Below, piece by piece: positions 1 through 9,308 of a stretch of DNA of 64,000 nucleotides; position 1 is the stretch's first letter; each line of letters opens with the position of its first letter. The stretch comes from Ellagibacter isourolithinifaciens (GTDB lineage: Bacteria; Actinomycetota; Coriobacteriia; Coriobacteriales; Eggerthellaceae), in the NCBI RefSeq assembly GCF_008831035.1, contig NZ_WAJR01000009.1, positions 1-64,000 of the forward strand, given 5' to 3'. The translations under genes were made by a program, and so were the position numbers. The notes below the pieces were generated by a model. It was not told where the DNA came from. It did not search any database and saw nothing but the letters and a program-made list of their open reading frames with translations.

Positions 1-100
<100 letters not shown>

Positions 101-102
<2 letters not shown>

Positions 103-123
103 GGCGCCCCCTTGAGGGGCGCC
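101..123 (-). other. Stem-loop just upstream of mature 16S
   Basis: GGCGCCCC and GGGGCGCC flank a short loop directly upstream of the 16S 5' end. In the pre-rRNA this would form a compact hairpin next to the processing site. It may help define the RNase III or 5'-maturation site; that role is inferred. Confidence 0.4.
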
Positions 124-279
124 TAAGTTCGAATCAAAATAAAGAAAAAGCCATCGGAATGATGGTTCGGAGCCCGGGATCGGGCTCCTTTATGGAATTG
201 GTCTCTCGTCGGAGATCTCCGCCGGCCTCATCGCCGGCGGGGGCCCCGCACGCGTTCCTATCCGTTTTCCTCGGTATCC

Positions 280-292
280 GGTTTTCAAGGTT
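280..292 (-). promoter_or_regulatory. Possible rRNA boxA-like antitermination element
   Basis: On the minus strand the leader reads AACCTTGAAAACC, resembling the boxA-type motif (TTTGAAAACT) of many Gram-positive rRNA leaders. It lies between the rRNA promoter and 16S, as expected for a Nus-factor site. The match is partial and no boxB/boxC was assigned. Confidence 0.3.
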
Positions 293-351
293 CCCGGGGC
301 GTCTTATCCGCCCCGCCCCGCCGCTTCCTTCCGTCCGCGGCGCAAGGAGAT

Positions 352-380
352 ATATTACGCGACCCTTCGCCTGCCGTCAA
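352..380 (-). promoter_or_regulatory. rRNA operon promoter (sigma-70 type)
   Basis: Minus strand: -35 TTGACG (380-375), 17-nt spacer, -10 TAATAT (357-352). Both hexamers are close to consensus with ideal spacing, and a 16S gene starts about 240 nt downstream. The region between holds no convincing gene and is read as the transcribed rRNA leader. Confidence 0.7.
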
Positions 381-615
381 GGGGGCTTTCCCGCCTTTTT
401 CCCGGGAAGGGGCGCATTAAGGGACGTTTTCGCCGTACGACCTGGGGCGACGCGCTTCTATTGCCCTTCGCGCCCCGCACACATTCCCTCCATAAGCCCA
501 GGAAGGGCGTTGGGAGGCGAGAATGCGACCCTGCATATAGGGGCGCTTCGCCGCAGGGGGCTCCCCGCCGCAGAGGGATTCCCTCCGCCCTACGGCGACG
601 CCCCTTGCTATGCAA

Positions 616-650
616 AGAGGCCGGGCGACTCTCAGTTGCGCCCGGCCTCT
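616..650 (-). terminator. Stem-loop terminator after ispH operon
   Basis: A perfect 12-bp GC-rich stem (AGAGGCCGGGCG paired with CGCCCGGCCTCT) with an 11-nt loop, between the end of ispH and the rRNA promoter. There is no clear U-run on either side, so it may act with Rho or as an insulator protecting the rRNA promoter from read-through. Confidence 0.5.
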
Positions 651-835
651 CAAATAGATAGATAGATAGGGCGATCGCCTCCGGCATTCGCCCCGCAGAG
701 GAGATTTCACTTCGGCACGCTGCTTATATATGCGCGGCTACCCTCCGGCGCTTCTATCTCGTGGGACAGAAGCGCCGCGCAGGAGGCGGCGCCTTCAACG
801 AGCCCGCACGCTTTCAAAGAATAGAAGACTCCGCT

Positions 836-1675
836 CTACCCCAAGCTAGCGATGCGCGCTTCGACGGCGGCGATCTGATCTTCTGGCGTGCTCGCACCCG
901 CCGTGATTCCCACCTCGGTGCACTGGTCAAACCAGACAGGATCGAGCTCAGAAGCGCGCTCGATGTGATGCGTATTCCCACACACCAACGAGCAAATCTC
1001 GGCAAGACGGGTCGTATTCGATGAGTTGCGCCCACCGATGACGATCATCGCATCGACCTCCCGGGCAAGCGCCGCCGCGGATTCCTGCCGCTCGCGCGTC
1101 GCGAGGCACACCGTATCCTTCACCACGCACTCGACGCCACGATCGCGAAGCGCCGCAAGCACCTCCTCGAACGCCTCGCGCGTCTGGGTGGTCTGCACCA
1201 CCACCCCCACCTTGCCCGAAAGGCCTGCTGGCACGTCCGCCTCCCGCCCGGCGACGAGCACTTCTCCGCCAGCCTCTCGCGCGTAGGCGACAAGCCCCTC
1301 GACCTCGGGATGGCCTGCTTCTCCCACGACGACGACGTGCCCGCATTCGCGAGCGAGCTTCGCTGCCGCCTTCTGCGCCCGAGCGACATGGGGGCACGTC
1401 GCATCGACCACGGGAAGCCCGCGCGCCTCTATCTCGCGTCTGACCTGTGGCGTAACACCATGGCTGCGAATAATGACGCTGCCCTCGACGGCTTGCTCGG
1501 GGCTTTCGACAGCGCGGATACCCCGCTCGGCAAGCTGCGCCACGACCTGAGGGTTGTGAATCAGCGGGCCAAGCGTGACGGCGCGCGATCCTTCCGACAC
1601 GGTATCAAGCGCCATGTTGAGCGCGCGCTGGACCCCGTAGCAGGCTCCCGCGCATTTCGCACGCGTCACGTTCAT
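836..1675 (-). CDS. ispH: 4-hydroxy-3-methylbut-2-enyl diphosphate reductase
   Basis: Last step of the MEP isoprenoid pathway: reductive dehydroxylation of HMBPP to IPP and DMAPP by a [4Fe-4S] enzyme. The 279-residue length is normal for the family. The three cluster cysteines are visible at about 8 (AKCAGAC), 94 (DATCPHV) and 190 (KDTVCLA), with conserved histidines at 40, 72 and 122 and a GGRNSSNT motif near 215. Its ATG overlaps the plsC stop by 4 bp, so it is translationally coupled as the last gene of the long minus-strand operon. Identity is secure. Confidence 0.95.
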   Translation of the reverse strand: MNVTRAKCAGACYGVQRALNMALDTVSEGSRAVTLGPLIHNPQVVAQLAERGIRAVESPEQAVEGSVIIRSHGVTPQVRREIEARGLPVVDATCPHVARAQKAAAKLARECGHVVVVGEAGHPEVEGLVAYAREAGGEVLVAGREADVPAGLSGKVGVVVQTTQTREAFEEVLAALRDRGVECVVKDTVCLATRERQESAAALAREVDAMIVIGGRNSSNTTRLAEICSLVCGNTHHIERASELDPVWFDQCTEVGITAGASTPEDQIAAVEARIASLG

Positions 1676-2502
1676 TTCGACTCCTTCGCCGCGATAATCT
1701 CCTCGGGAGTGTGCTCGGGAATCGCATGATTCGCAAACACGTCCGTGAAATCGCGCCCGTCAGGGAACAGTGCCACCATGTCGACCTCATCGCGCGGCAC
1801 GCGCTGGGAGAGGGCGAAGCACTCGCGCATCGCGTACCACGTGCATCCTTCCAGGCGGTCTTCCTTAGGAAGGAAGTCGAAATCACCGACGAGCAGGGGC
1901 GACCCAAACTCCATCGTGATCTTGGGGAAACGGAAGAACTTGCCCTTCTGCTTCACATACTCGGCATTGCGCACGGTCATAGGGAGGATAGGCGCATGCC
2001 CCATCTTCGCGATGAACGCGGCGCCGGAATGGATTTCGGGCTTCTTGGTTCCCTTACCGCGGCGCGTTCCCTCGGGGAGGATGCCGACGAGCTCGTTGTT
2101 CTTCAGGTTGCGCGTCGCGCGCTTGATGGCCACGCGGTCGGCCGCATCGCGTTTGATGGGGAATGCGCCGACGCGCGAGAGAATCTGGCCCACAAGACCG
2201 CGGGCGTTGTCGAAGAGCGTCTCACGGCCGAGCAGGCGCACCCACTGGCTGGGACGGCATGCGATGTACATGCAGGCCACGTCGAGAAACGACGTGTGGT
2301 TTGCCACAAGGAGCACGCCCGATTTCTTGTTGAATGCCCGCAGGTTCTCGCGCCCGTCGACGCGATAGCGGAAACAGATTTTGAACACGAAGGCGACGAC
2401 CACCCAAACGATGTTCCCAAACCAATGGGGAATCTGCTTTTCGGTCGACGTGCCCCCGAGCGGCATGTCCCACATCTTCTCGTATGGCAGAAAGACGCTC
2501 AT
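1672..2502 (-). CDS. plsC: 1-acyl-sn-glycerol-3-phosphate acyltransferase (PlsC)
   Basis: Membrane acyltransferase making phosphatidic acid from lysophosphatidic acid in phospholipid synthesis. The catalytic HX4D box is NHTSFLD (His69, Asp74). The FPIKRD block follows near 114 and the substrate-binding EGTR motif is at 144-147. A hydrophobic segment around 30-44 probably anchors the N terminus. At 276 residues it is typical for PlsC. It lies between cmk (81-nt gap) and ispH (4-bp overlap). Acyl-chain specificity cannot be read from the sequence. Confidence 0.92.
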   Translation of the reverse strand: MSVFLPYEKMWDMPLGGTSTEKQIPHWFGNIVWVVVAFVFKICFRYRVDGRENLRAFNKKSGVLLVANHTSFLDVACMYIACRPSQWVRLLGRETLFDNARGLVGQILSRVGAFPIKRDAADRVAIKRATRNLKNNELVGILPEGTRRGKGTKKPEIHSGAAFIAKMGHAPILPMTVRNAEYVKQKGKFFRFPKITMEFGSPLLVGDFDFLPKEDRLEGCTWYAMRECFALSQRVPRDEVDMVALFPDGRDFTDVFANHAIPEHTPEEIIAAKESK

Positions 2503-2583
2503 GCGCAGCCCTTTCTCTTGAATATGCGCGCGAACCCTGCAAGTTGGGCGCCCCGCCTCGAGAGGCCGGACGCCATTTTGCGA

Positions 2584-3258
2584 TTACCCCTGAGCCTGCT
2601 CGGCACGCAAGCAGATGAAGGAGATGATTTCCTCGATGGTTTTGCCGGTGGAATCGAGATGCACGGCGTCTTCCGCCGGTTTGAGGGGCGACGCGGCGCG
2701 CGAGGAATCGATTTCGTCGCGCTTCTTGATGTCGGCGAGAACCTCCTCGTAGTTCGTCGAACCCACGTGACGCTCCTCGTTCTGCTTGACACGACGGGTT
2801 GCACGCTCCTCCGCGCTTGCCGTGAGGAACACCTTCACGGGAGCCTCGGGGAAAACGACCGTGCCGATGTCGCGGCCTTCGACCACGTAGTCGCCCGCGC
2901 GACCGATGCGCTGCTGTTGGGCGACAAGCGCCTCGCGAACTGCGGGAACGGCGGCAACTGGCCCCACGGCGCGGTCGATTTCGGACGTGCGGATGGCATC
3001 GGTCACTTCCGTGCCCGAGATGAAGACACGACGGGGAACGGGGTCGCCCTCGACATGCCCGAACTCGATTTCGTTGTCGCGCGCGATCGCGCCGAGCGCC
3101 TCGACGTCGTCGAAGGAAACGCCGTCGGCGAGTGCCTTCCACGCGATGGCGCGGTACATTGCCCCCGTGTCAAGGCACGAGAACCCGAGCCGCTTTGCCG
3201 CTGCCTTAGCGACGGTTGACTTGCCTGCCCCCGAGGGGCCATCGATTGCGACGATCAT
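2584..3258 (-). CDS. cmk: Cytidylate kinase
   Basis: Phosphorylates CMP and dCMP to the diphosphates with ATP. The Walker A loop GPSGAGKST is at residues 7-15, followed by the family motif LDTGAMYRA. The 224-residue length is standard. The start ATG overlaps the aroA stop by 4 bp. The order aroA-cmk-plsC within a segregation and aromatic operon is common in Gram-positive bacteria, and nothing unusual was seen. Confidence 0.96.
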   Translation of the reverse strand: MIVAIDGPSGAGKSTVAKAAAKRLGFSCLDTGAMYRAIAWKALADGVSFDDVEALGAIARDNEIEFGHVEGDPVPRRVFISGTEVTDAIRTSEIDRAVGPVAAVPAVREALVAQQQRIGRAGDYVVEGRDIGTVVFPEAPVKVFLTASAEERATRRVKQNEERHVGSTNYEEVLADIKKRDEIDSSRAASPLKPAEDAVHLDSTGKTIEEIISFICLRAEQAQG

Positions 3259-4646
3259 TTCGCCAGCCTTTCAATATCGGCGCGAAAGCCCGGATAGCTT
3301 ACGCGAACTGCCTCAAAATCACGGATAGACACGGGATGGGCTCCCGTGAAGCCAACAAGCGACCAGGTCATCGCAAGACGATGGTCGCCCAGGGAATCGA
3401 ACACGAGCCCCTCGGGCACGACGAGACCCGGCTTGCCCTCGATATGCAGGTCATCGCCTTCGGCCCACGCGCGCACGCCAAGCTTGGAAAGCCCCTCCAA
3501 GATGGCCGCGAGACGGTCGGTCTCCTTCACGCGCAGCTCCCCCACCTCGTGAAAGACCGTCGTGCCTTCCGCGTGGGCAGCTACAAGGGCGAGCACGGGA
3601 ATCTCATCGACGAGCGAGGCGATCTCGCGCCCCACGACCTCGCACGAGCGCAGATGCTCGACGTAGGAAACCGAGATGGTGCCGCAAGGTTCCTCCCCCG
3701 CGCTGCCCGTCGGCTTCAGGGTGATGTCGGCGCCCATGCGCTCGAGCACCCGTGCGAAGCCGATGCGCGCCTCGTTCAAGCTCACGTTCTCAATGTCGAT
3801 CGTGCTGTCGGGACGAAGAGCCGCCGCGCACGCCATGAACGCCGCAGACGAGGGGTCGCCCGGGACATCGACGTCGCAGGCGTGAAGGCTCTGCCCACCA
3901 GCAACGGAAGCCTCCCCTGGCGCCGCTTCGACGTCGACGCCGAAGCCGGGGAGCATGAGCTCGGTGTGATTGCGAGAGGGCGCCGGCTCGTGAACGCTCG
4001 TCGTGCCCGACGCGAAGATGCCAGCGAGCAGAATCGCTGTTTTCAGCTGGGCGGAGGCGACCGGCGAATCATAAGAAATCGCAGCGAGACCGCGCGTTCC
4101 CGTGATGGAGAGCGGGAGCGTCGTCGCACCTTCCGGCGCGAATCGAGCACCCATCAGCTCGAGCGGGGCCGCAATCCGGCGCATCGGGCGGCGGCGAAGG
4201 GAATCGTCGCCCGTAAGCTCGACGGTGATGTCCCACGACGCGAGAACGCCCATGAGCAGGCGAACCGTCGTACCGGAATTGCCGCAGTCGATGGCGCCCT
4301 CCGGCTGTGAAGGACCTAAGCCACCCCAGCCGCGGATGTCGCCTGCGAGGCTTCCGTCGGGCCGCTTTTCGAGGTTGACCTCGGCGCCCAGAGCGCGCAC
4401 GGCGCCGATGGAAGAGCGCACATCGGCGGAGTCGAGCACGCCGGACACGTGCGAAGCGCCTTCGGCCATCGCGGAGAAGAGCACCGAACGATGCGAGATC
4501 GACTTGTCGCCGGGGACGCGCACCACACCGGACAGCGGGCGGGCGAGCGGCTCGATAAGGGTCGCCTGCTCTGCCGCAACTACAGGATCGGCAGACGTTG
4601 CGGCGTCGTTGCGCACGACGAACGCCAGTTGATCGTTAATCGACAT
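3255..4646 (-). CDS. aroA: 3-phosphoshikimate 1-carboxyvinyltransferase (EPSP synthase)
   Basis: Transfers the enolpyruvyl group of PEP to shikimate-3-phosphate in aromatic amino-acid synthesis. Visible motifs are PGDKSISHR (45-53), NSGTTVRL, the RVKETDR loop and GDHRLAM near the C terminus. The start is set at the ATG at 4646 because GAAGGAG lies 8 nt upstream, although the frame stays open for 27 more codons. This gives 463 residues and an 11-bp overlap with the end of tyrA. The N terminus is about 30 residues longer than in many homologues. Confidence 0.95.
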   Translation of the reverse strand: MSINDQLAFVVRNDAATSADPVVAAEQATLIEPLARPLSGVVRVPGDKSISHRSVLFSAMAEGASHVSGVLDSADVRSSIGAVRALGAEVNLEKRPDGSLAGDIRGWGGLGPSQPEGAIDCGNSGTTVRLLMGVLASWDITVELTGDDSLRRRPMRRIAAPLELMGARFAPEGATTLPLSITGTRGLAAISYDSPVASAQLKTAILLAGIFASGTTSVHEPAPSRNHTELMLPGFGVDVEAAPGEASVAGGQSLHACDVDVPGDPSSAAFMACAAALRPDSTIDIENVSLNEARIGFARVLERMGADITLKPTGSAGEEPCGTISVSYVEHLRSCEVVGREIASLVDEIPVLALVAAHAEGTTVFHEVGELRVKETDRLAAILEGLSKLGVRAWAEGDDLHIEGKPGLVVPEGLVFDSLGDHRLAMTWSLVGFTGAHPVSIRDFEAVRVSYPGFRADIERLAK

Positions 4647-5814
4647 GGATATGCTCCTTCGGAGAGAGCGGATTGAACGACACCGAGAAGCCCGCGTCGA
4701 TGAGCTGGGCAGACAGCTTCCCAACATCGCCCTCGTCAGTTAGAACGAGCGAGAGCACGGCGCGATCCTCGGTGATGTGATCGATTTCGATCGATTGGAT
4801 ATTACAGCCAGCGGAGCTCGCGATCGTCGTGACTTCCGCGACCACGCCCTTTCGATCGGACATGGGAATGCGAACCTCGAGGAGCTTGTCGGTCGAGGGA
4901 ACCCAAGCGGCGGGCAGAGCACGGCGGGCCTGTGCCGCCTCCTCGAGAAGACGAGTCGTCGCCTCGCGATCGTGCGCGTCGATGGCGTCGGCGAAATCGC
5001 CGATGATGCCCTGCATCTCGCGCAATCCGCTCGTGAGCGCGCAGGCGTTGTCGAACGCGATGCCGCACCATAGCTTCGAAGAGCCCGCCGCGATGCGCGT
5101 GGAATCCTTGAAGCCGCCTGCCGCAAGGCGCATGAGCGACTGCTGCTCGTCGGCGTGGCGATGCGCCAGCTGGACGAGCGAAGCCGCGATGATATGCGGA
5201 ACATGGCTTACAACGGCAATGGAATCATCATGCTCATCAGGCGCTATGGCAACCACGCGCGCGTTCAAGCTCGTGATGAGCTCATGCAGACGCTGGAAAT
5301 GCTCGGGCGGCGTGTCCGCGTCGGGGCACAGAATCCAGTTAGCGCCCTCGAAAAGATCGGGGCGGGCGCCGTCGATGCCGTTCTTCTCCGAACCTGCCAT
5401 GGGGTGGCCTGGCACGTAATTGCGGCGGTAAGGCAGAATCTCAGCCGTCGCCGCAAGGATATGCGCCTTCGTGGAAAGCGTGTCGGTTATAACACCGCGG
5501 TAATCCCAATCGCGCAGAAGGCGCAGGTAATCGTCGACCGCAGCAACCGGCGTCGCCAAGACGACGAGATCTGCACGGTCCTTCACGAAATCAGAGAACG
5601 CCTCGCTTTCAGGGGCGCAAGCGTTCGCCACCCACCCACGCGAGATTGCCTCGCCGCAAGTCGGCGAATCGACGTCAACCCCGAACACCTCGATATCGGG
5701 GTCGGACTTCGAGATGGCGGCCGCAAGCGATGCACCGATAAGCCCCAGGCCAACCACTACGATGTGGTCGAACCCGTGAGGAGCCTTGCTTGTTATATCT
5801 TCAGACATGCGCAT
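4636..5814 (-). CDS. tyrA: Prephenate dehydrogenase with C-terminal ACT domain
   Basis: Oxidative decarboxylation of prephenate to 4-hydroxyphenylpyruvate in tyrosine synthesis. The N-terminal Rossmann fold carries VVGLGLIGAS (20-29). A helical dimerisation domain follows, and residues about 305-378 resemble an ACT domain, which usually mediates feedback by amino acids. The ATG at 5814 follows AGGAAAAGG; a second in-frame ATG lies two codons later. It is coupled to aroA by an 11-bp overlap, so two aromatic-pathway steps are co-translated. Confidence 0.92.
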   Translation of the reverse strand: MRMSEDITSKAPHGFDHIVVVGLGLIGASLAAAISKSDPDIEVFGVDVDSPTCGEAISRGWVANACAPESEAFSDFVKDRADLVVLATPVAAVDDYLRLLRDWDYRGVITDTLSTKAHILAATAEILPYRRNYVPGHPMAGSEKNGIDGARPDLFEGANWILCPDADTPPEHFQRLHELITSLNARVVAIAPDEHDDSIAVVSHVPHIIAASLVQLAHRHADEQQSLMRLAAGGFKDSTRIAAGSSKLWCGIAFDNACALTSGLREMQGIIGDFADAIDAHDREATTRLLEEAAQARRALPAAWVPSTDKLLEVRIPMSDRKGVVAEVTTIASSAGCNIQSIEIDHITEDRAVLSLVLTDEGDVGKLSAQLIDAGFSVSFNPLSPKEHIHVD

Positions 5815-5873
5815 ACCTTTTCCTCGCGTGCCCGGATTCTTATCGCCTGGGCAGCAATCCGTTAGTTTAGCAG

Positions 5874-6692
5874 TTACGACTGGATTGCGGCTTTAAGTTC
5901 GCCTACTTCCACATCTGCGAGCTCGCGCCATGAGCCGCGGGGTAAATCCCCCAGCTCAAGCGGACCAAAGGAAGAGCGATGCAGTGCGATGACCGGATAA
6001 CCCACCGCCTCGAGCATACGGCGAACCTCCCGCTTACGGCCCTCGCGCAAGCCGACGAGCACATAGCTCCCCGTCTTCTCACGGACCGCCCGGCTGCGCT
6101 TGCCAGTATGCGAGGCGTTGATGCCGCCCGCGCCCTTGCCCGTCCCGATCGCACGCGCGGCCTTTTGCGCATCACCGCCCCGCAAAAGCTCGGCACGAGC
6201 GGGAAGCGTCATGCCGTCGGAGAGCGCAACACCACGGCGCAACCGCTCAAGCGCCTTAGCATCGAGCGTCCCTTCGACCAGGGCAAGGTAGCGTTTCTCC
6301 ACATGGCGGCGCGGATGCAGAAGCGCGTTTCCAAGCTCGCCGTCGGTCGTGAAGAGAAGAAGGCCCGTCGTGTCGCGATCGAGGCGCCCCACCGGGAACA
6401 GCCCCGGGAACCGATCGGCGGGGACGAGGTCGGCCACCGTAGCTCGCCCCTGGGGGTCGTCCATCGTGGTGACGTAACCGGCGGGCTTGTGAAGCATGAT
6501 TGTAACGTCGCCCTCGGCAAGACGCACCGGCGCTCCGCCGTCGACGCGAATCTCGTCGCTGCCAGGATCGACCGAGCACCCCAGCTCAGCAGGCTGTCCG
6601 TTCACCATAACGCGACCGGCGACGATGAGTTCTTCGGCGTGGCGGCGCGACGCAACACCCGCGCGCGCAAGAAACTTCTGCAGGCGCATCAT
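5874..6692 (-). CDS. rluB: RsuA/RluB-family rRNA pseudouridine synthase
   Basis: Isomerises a uridine in rRNA. An N-terminal S4 RNA-binding domain (RLQKFLARAGVASRR, 3-17) is followed by the catalytic domain with GRLDRDTTG, where Asp105 is the nucleophile. The motif LHKPAGYVTT is also typical. At 272 residues it is in the RluB/RsuA range, and the position next to scpB supports RluB over RsuA, though the exact target nucleotide is inferred. Two consecutive ATGs are possible starts. Confidence 0.9.
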   Translation of the reverse strand: MMRLQKFLARAGVASRRHAEELIVAGRVMVNGQPAELGCSVDPGSDEIRVDGGAPVRLAEGDVTIMLHKPAGYVTTMDDPQGRATVADLVPADRFPGLFPVGRLDRDTTGLLLFTTDGELGNALLHPRRHVEKRYLALVEGTLDAKALERLRRGVALSDGMTLPARAELLRGGDAQKAARAIGTGKGAGGINASHTGKRSRAVREKTGSYVLVGLREGRKREVRRMLEAVGYPVIALHRSSFGPLELGDLPRGSWRELADVEVGELKAAIQS

Positions 6693-6694
6693 GG

Positions 6695-7597
6695 CTACTC
6701 GTCTTCCGTTTCGAACGTGAGCTCGTCGAAGTCGATCTTGTCGACCACGCCGAAGCCCTGAGCCATGGCCTGGCGAAGCATCTCCTGCGCCGAACCGTCG
6801 TCCATGCCGGAAAAGCCCTTGCCATCGCCGTCTTCCCCTGCCTCGTCACGCGACGCAGCCGCACGAAAACCCGCATCCTGCGAGAACAGCGACTCGGGCG
6901 CCGTATGTCCCACAAGCGCCTCGCCCGCGACAGCCCCGCTCATGTCGCCCTCCTCGTCGTCGTACACGACGCGCTCGAGCACGTCGCCCTCGTCGCGCTC
7001 GAGCGCGGTACCGCTTGCTTCGTGAGCTGCGGAAAGACGCTCGCGAATGAGCGTGCGCGTGGAATCGTCGGGGGCGAACTCGGAAAGGTCGGGCAAATCG
7101 GCGGTGGAGCGCAGGCCGAACTTCTCCAAAAACGCGCGCGTCGTGGCGTAAAGAGTGGGGTTGCCCGGCGTGTCCGCGGTCCCCGCCTCGCGCACGAGGC
7201 CCTTTTCCACCAGGGAGTTGATGGAGCTGTCGGAGTTCACGCCGCGCACGCTCGCCACCTGGGCGCGCGTCGTAGGCTGGGTATACGCCACGATTGCGAG
7301 CGTTTCCATGGCGGCTTGGGAGAGCTTGCGCGTGTCCCAGGAAAGGACGTACTTCTCGATGAGCTCGTGGTAAGCGGGATGCGTGTACAGCCGCCAGCCG
7401 CCCGCCACTTCACGCAGCTGGATGCCGCGGTTTTCGGCCTCGAGCTTGTCGCGAAGCCCCACAAGGGCGCTCTCGACATCGGCGGGGTCAACCTCGAGCA
7501 TGTCGGCGAGCGCGATGGTGCCCACCGGCTCGTCGGTCACGAACAACATTGCCTCAATTGCGCCTGCGAGCTGGTCTTTCTGCAAACCTTCGAACAT
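6695..7597 (-). CDS. scpB: Segregation and condensation protein B
   Basis: Subunit of the SMC-ScpAB condensin complex, which organises the chromosome. Residues 1-190 contain the two winged-helix domains of the family (AMETLAIVAYTQP and the SLVEKGLVREAG block). Residues about 200-300 form a low-complexity acidic tail without clear homology, making the protein longer than most ScpB. It starts 2 nt after the scpA stop, consistent with stoichiometric co-expression. Confidence 0.94.
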   Translation of the reverse strand: MFEGLQKDQLAGAIEAMLFVTDEPVGTIALADMLEVDPADVESALVGLRDKLEAENRGIQLREVAGGWRLYTHPAYHELIEKYVLSWDTRKLSQAAMETLAIVAYTQPTTRAQVASVRGVNSDSSINSLVEKGLVREAGTADTPGNPTLYATTRAFLEKFGLRSTADLPDLSEFAPDDSTRTLIRERLSAAHEASGTALERDEGDVLERVVYDDEEGDMSGAVAGEALVGHTAPESLFSQDAGFRAAASRDEAGEDGDGKGFSGMDDGSAQEMLRQAMAQGFGVVDKIDFDELTFETEDE

Positions 7598-7599
7598 GG

Positions 7600-8394
7600 T
7601 TACTCCTCCTCGCCCACCGACGTGAGCGCATCTTCGCCCGTCAGGTCAAGCTCGCCCGACCCTTCGATGTAGTCGATCGAGATATCGCCGAACAGCTCGT
7701 CTTGGTTGATCTTCACCATGGAGCGCTTGTAGAGCTCGAGCACCGCGAGGAATGTCACGACAACGACCGGCGTCGGCGTGCGCTCGTCGACCAAGTCGGA
7801 AAACCGCAGGTGTCCGCGGTTGACGATGCGCTGGTGGATGGCCCGCACGTGCGTCTCGACGGGAATAGGCTTTGCGGCGATATGCTCGCTTTCCAGGAGG
7901 AATACATCGCGTCGGGCCAGCGCACGGGCGCACGTGAGCGCGAGACCGTCGAGCGTGACGTCTTTCAGGTAGTCGGGCATGAGGTTCAAGAAGCACGCGT
8001 CGGGTCCGAACGGACGCGTGTGCATGCGGCCTTCCGACACGAAGCGAGCATGAAGGGCGGCGCTCGCGTTCTTGTACTGCTTGTAGGCAAGCAGCCGCTC
8101 GACCAGGATATCTCGTGCCTCGCTCGGGGTGAGCTCCGCGATATCGTCGTCGATTTCGGGCGTATCCTGCGGGATGAGGCTTTGCGCCTTAATCTCGAGC
8201 AGCGTCGAGGCCACGAGCAGAAAATCGCTCGCCACGTCGAGGTCGAGGTTCTTCATGCGCGTGACCTCAGCAAGGTATTGGTCGGCGATCTCGGTGATCG
8301 AAATGGCGCCAATATCGACTTTCTGCCCGCTCACCAGGTACAGCAGAAGATCGAACGGGCCCTCGAAGCTTGCAGTGCGGACTTTGTAGGACAC
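7600..8394 (-). CDS. scpA: Segregation and condensation protein A (kleisin)
   Basis: Kleisin subunit bridging the SMC heads. The N terminus shows the diagnostic FEGPFDLLLYLV motif (10-21), which contacts SMC and ScpB, and the C terminus has the winged-helix segment FLAVLELYKRSMVKINQ. The 264-residue length is normal. It sits between a site-2 protease gene and scpB on the minus strand. Confidence 0.94.
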   Translation of the reverse strand: MSYKVRTASFEGPFDLLLYLVSGQKVDIGAISITEIADQYLAEVTRMKNLDLDVASDFLLVASTLLEIKAQSLIPQDTPEIDDDIAELTPSEARDILVERLLAYKQYKNASAALHARFVSEGRMHTRPFGPDACFLNLMPDYLKDVTLDGLALTCARALARRDVFLLESEHIAAKPIPVETHVRAIHQRIVNRGHLRFSDLVDERTPTPVVVVTFLAVLELYKRSMVKINQDELFGDISIDYIEGSGELDLTGEDALTSVGEEE

Positions 8395-8406
8395 AGCTTC
8401 GCCCCC

Positions 8407-9090
8407 CTAGGAAACCCTGAACGGGAACAGCAGGTTGGCCACATTGCCCGCCGTGACGTCGAGATAGACGCCGACGGGATTCACGTGCAGGACATACGGT
8501 AGAACGATGAGGACGATCATGAAGACGGGCATGGCGTACTGCTGCACGCGGTAGTACGTGCTCATGTGCTTTTTCGGGATGAAAAGCGCGAGCACCGACG
8601 AGCCGTCAAGCGGCGGAATCGGCAGCAAGTTGAAAAAGAGCAGGTAGAGATTGATGAGGGCGAACATGGGCAGGAACATGAGGTAGAAGTACGCGAACGC
8701 CCCGCTTTGCGCGACAAGCGCGGGAGCTTGGCCGTAGAGAGCCCAGGCGATGGCGCCGGCGAAGGCGGCCATCACGAGGTTCGCCGCAGGTCCGGCAAGG
8801 CCAACGATGACGTCGCCCGTCTTGGGATTCTTGAAATAGGACGGGTTGTAGGGTACCGGCTTCGCATAGCCGAACACGGGGCCGTTCATCGCGAGCATGC
8901 ACAAAGGCAGGATGACCGTGCCGAACGGGTCAACGTGCTTGAGCGGATTAAGTGACAGGCGCCCCACGCGCTTGGCCGTGGGATCGCCGAGCTTGTACGC
9001 CGCAAACCCGTGCGCCACCTCGTGAAACACGATGGCGGGCACGAAGCTTAGGACCGAGCAGACTATGTAGGCAAGATATTGTGATGACAT
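8407..9090 (-). CDS. Site-2 protease family (M50B) membrane metalloprotease
   Basis: Intramembrane zinc protease-like protein. The HEVAH zinc motif is at residues 23-27 in the first transmembrane segment, and the third ligand region PPLDG lies near 160. The 227-residue length and several hydrophobic segments match the small soil/gut M50B group often found beside scpAB and trpS. Substrate unknown. It is the first gene of the minus-strand operon, so the operon promoter should lie in 9091-9308; a TACACT hexamer near 9100 is only a weak candidate. Confidence 0.85.
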   Translation of the reverse strand: MSSQYLAYIVCSVLSFVPAIVFHEVAHGFAAYKLGDPTAKRVGRLSLNPLKHVDPFGTVILPLCMLAMNGPVFGYAKPVPYNPSYFKNPKTGDVIVGLAGPAANLVMAAFAGAIAWALYGQAPALVAQSGAFAYFYLMFLPMFALINLYLLFFNLLPIPPLDGSSVLALFIPKKHMSTYYRVQQYAMPVFMIVLIVLPYVLHVNPVGVYLDVTAGNVANLLFPFRVS

Positions 9091-9308
9091 GGGTCATAAG
9101 TGTAACGCAAGGGAAAGCCCGCGAAGCGCGCACCCCACTCCCCTGCGCGAAAAGTGCGCAGATGGAAAGCGAGGAGACGTTGCGCTTGCGGGCGCGAGAA
9201 TCCAGAGCGCCAGCAGCGGCGCCCGCCCTAAAACAGGCAGGCACCGAGCAGCGATCGCGGCTAGGCGCCCGCGCCGATCACGTCACCAGCGCAGGCGTCG
9301 GCTTCACG

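Larger units (their letters stand above)
103..835. other. Non-coding region between ispH and the rRNA operon
   Basis: This 733-bp stretch holds the rRNA leader (103-345), the rRNA promoter (352-380) and a strong hairpin at 616-650. A short GATA microsatellite (about 654-669) follows the hairpin. Open frames here lack ribosome-binding sites and recognisable domains and are not called as genes. Confidence 0.7.

Noticed and set aside
159-665. Open frame overlapping the rRNA leader and promoter
   Set aside because: No ribosome-binding site, low-complexity translation and conflict with the rRNA promoter.
652-669. GATA microsatellite as a functional repeat
   Set aside because: Only about four units and no associated gene; likely incidental.
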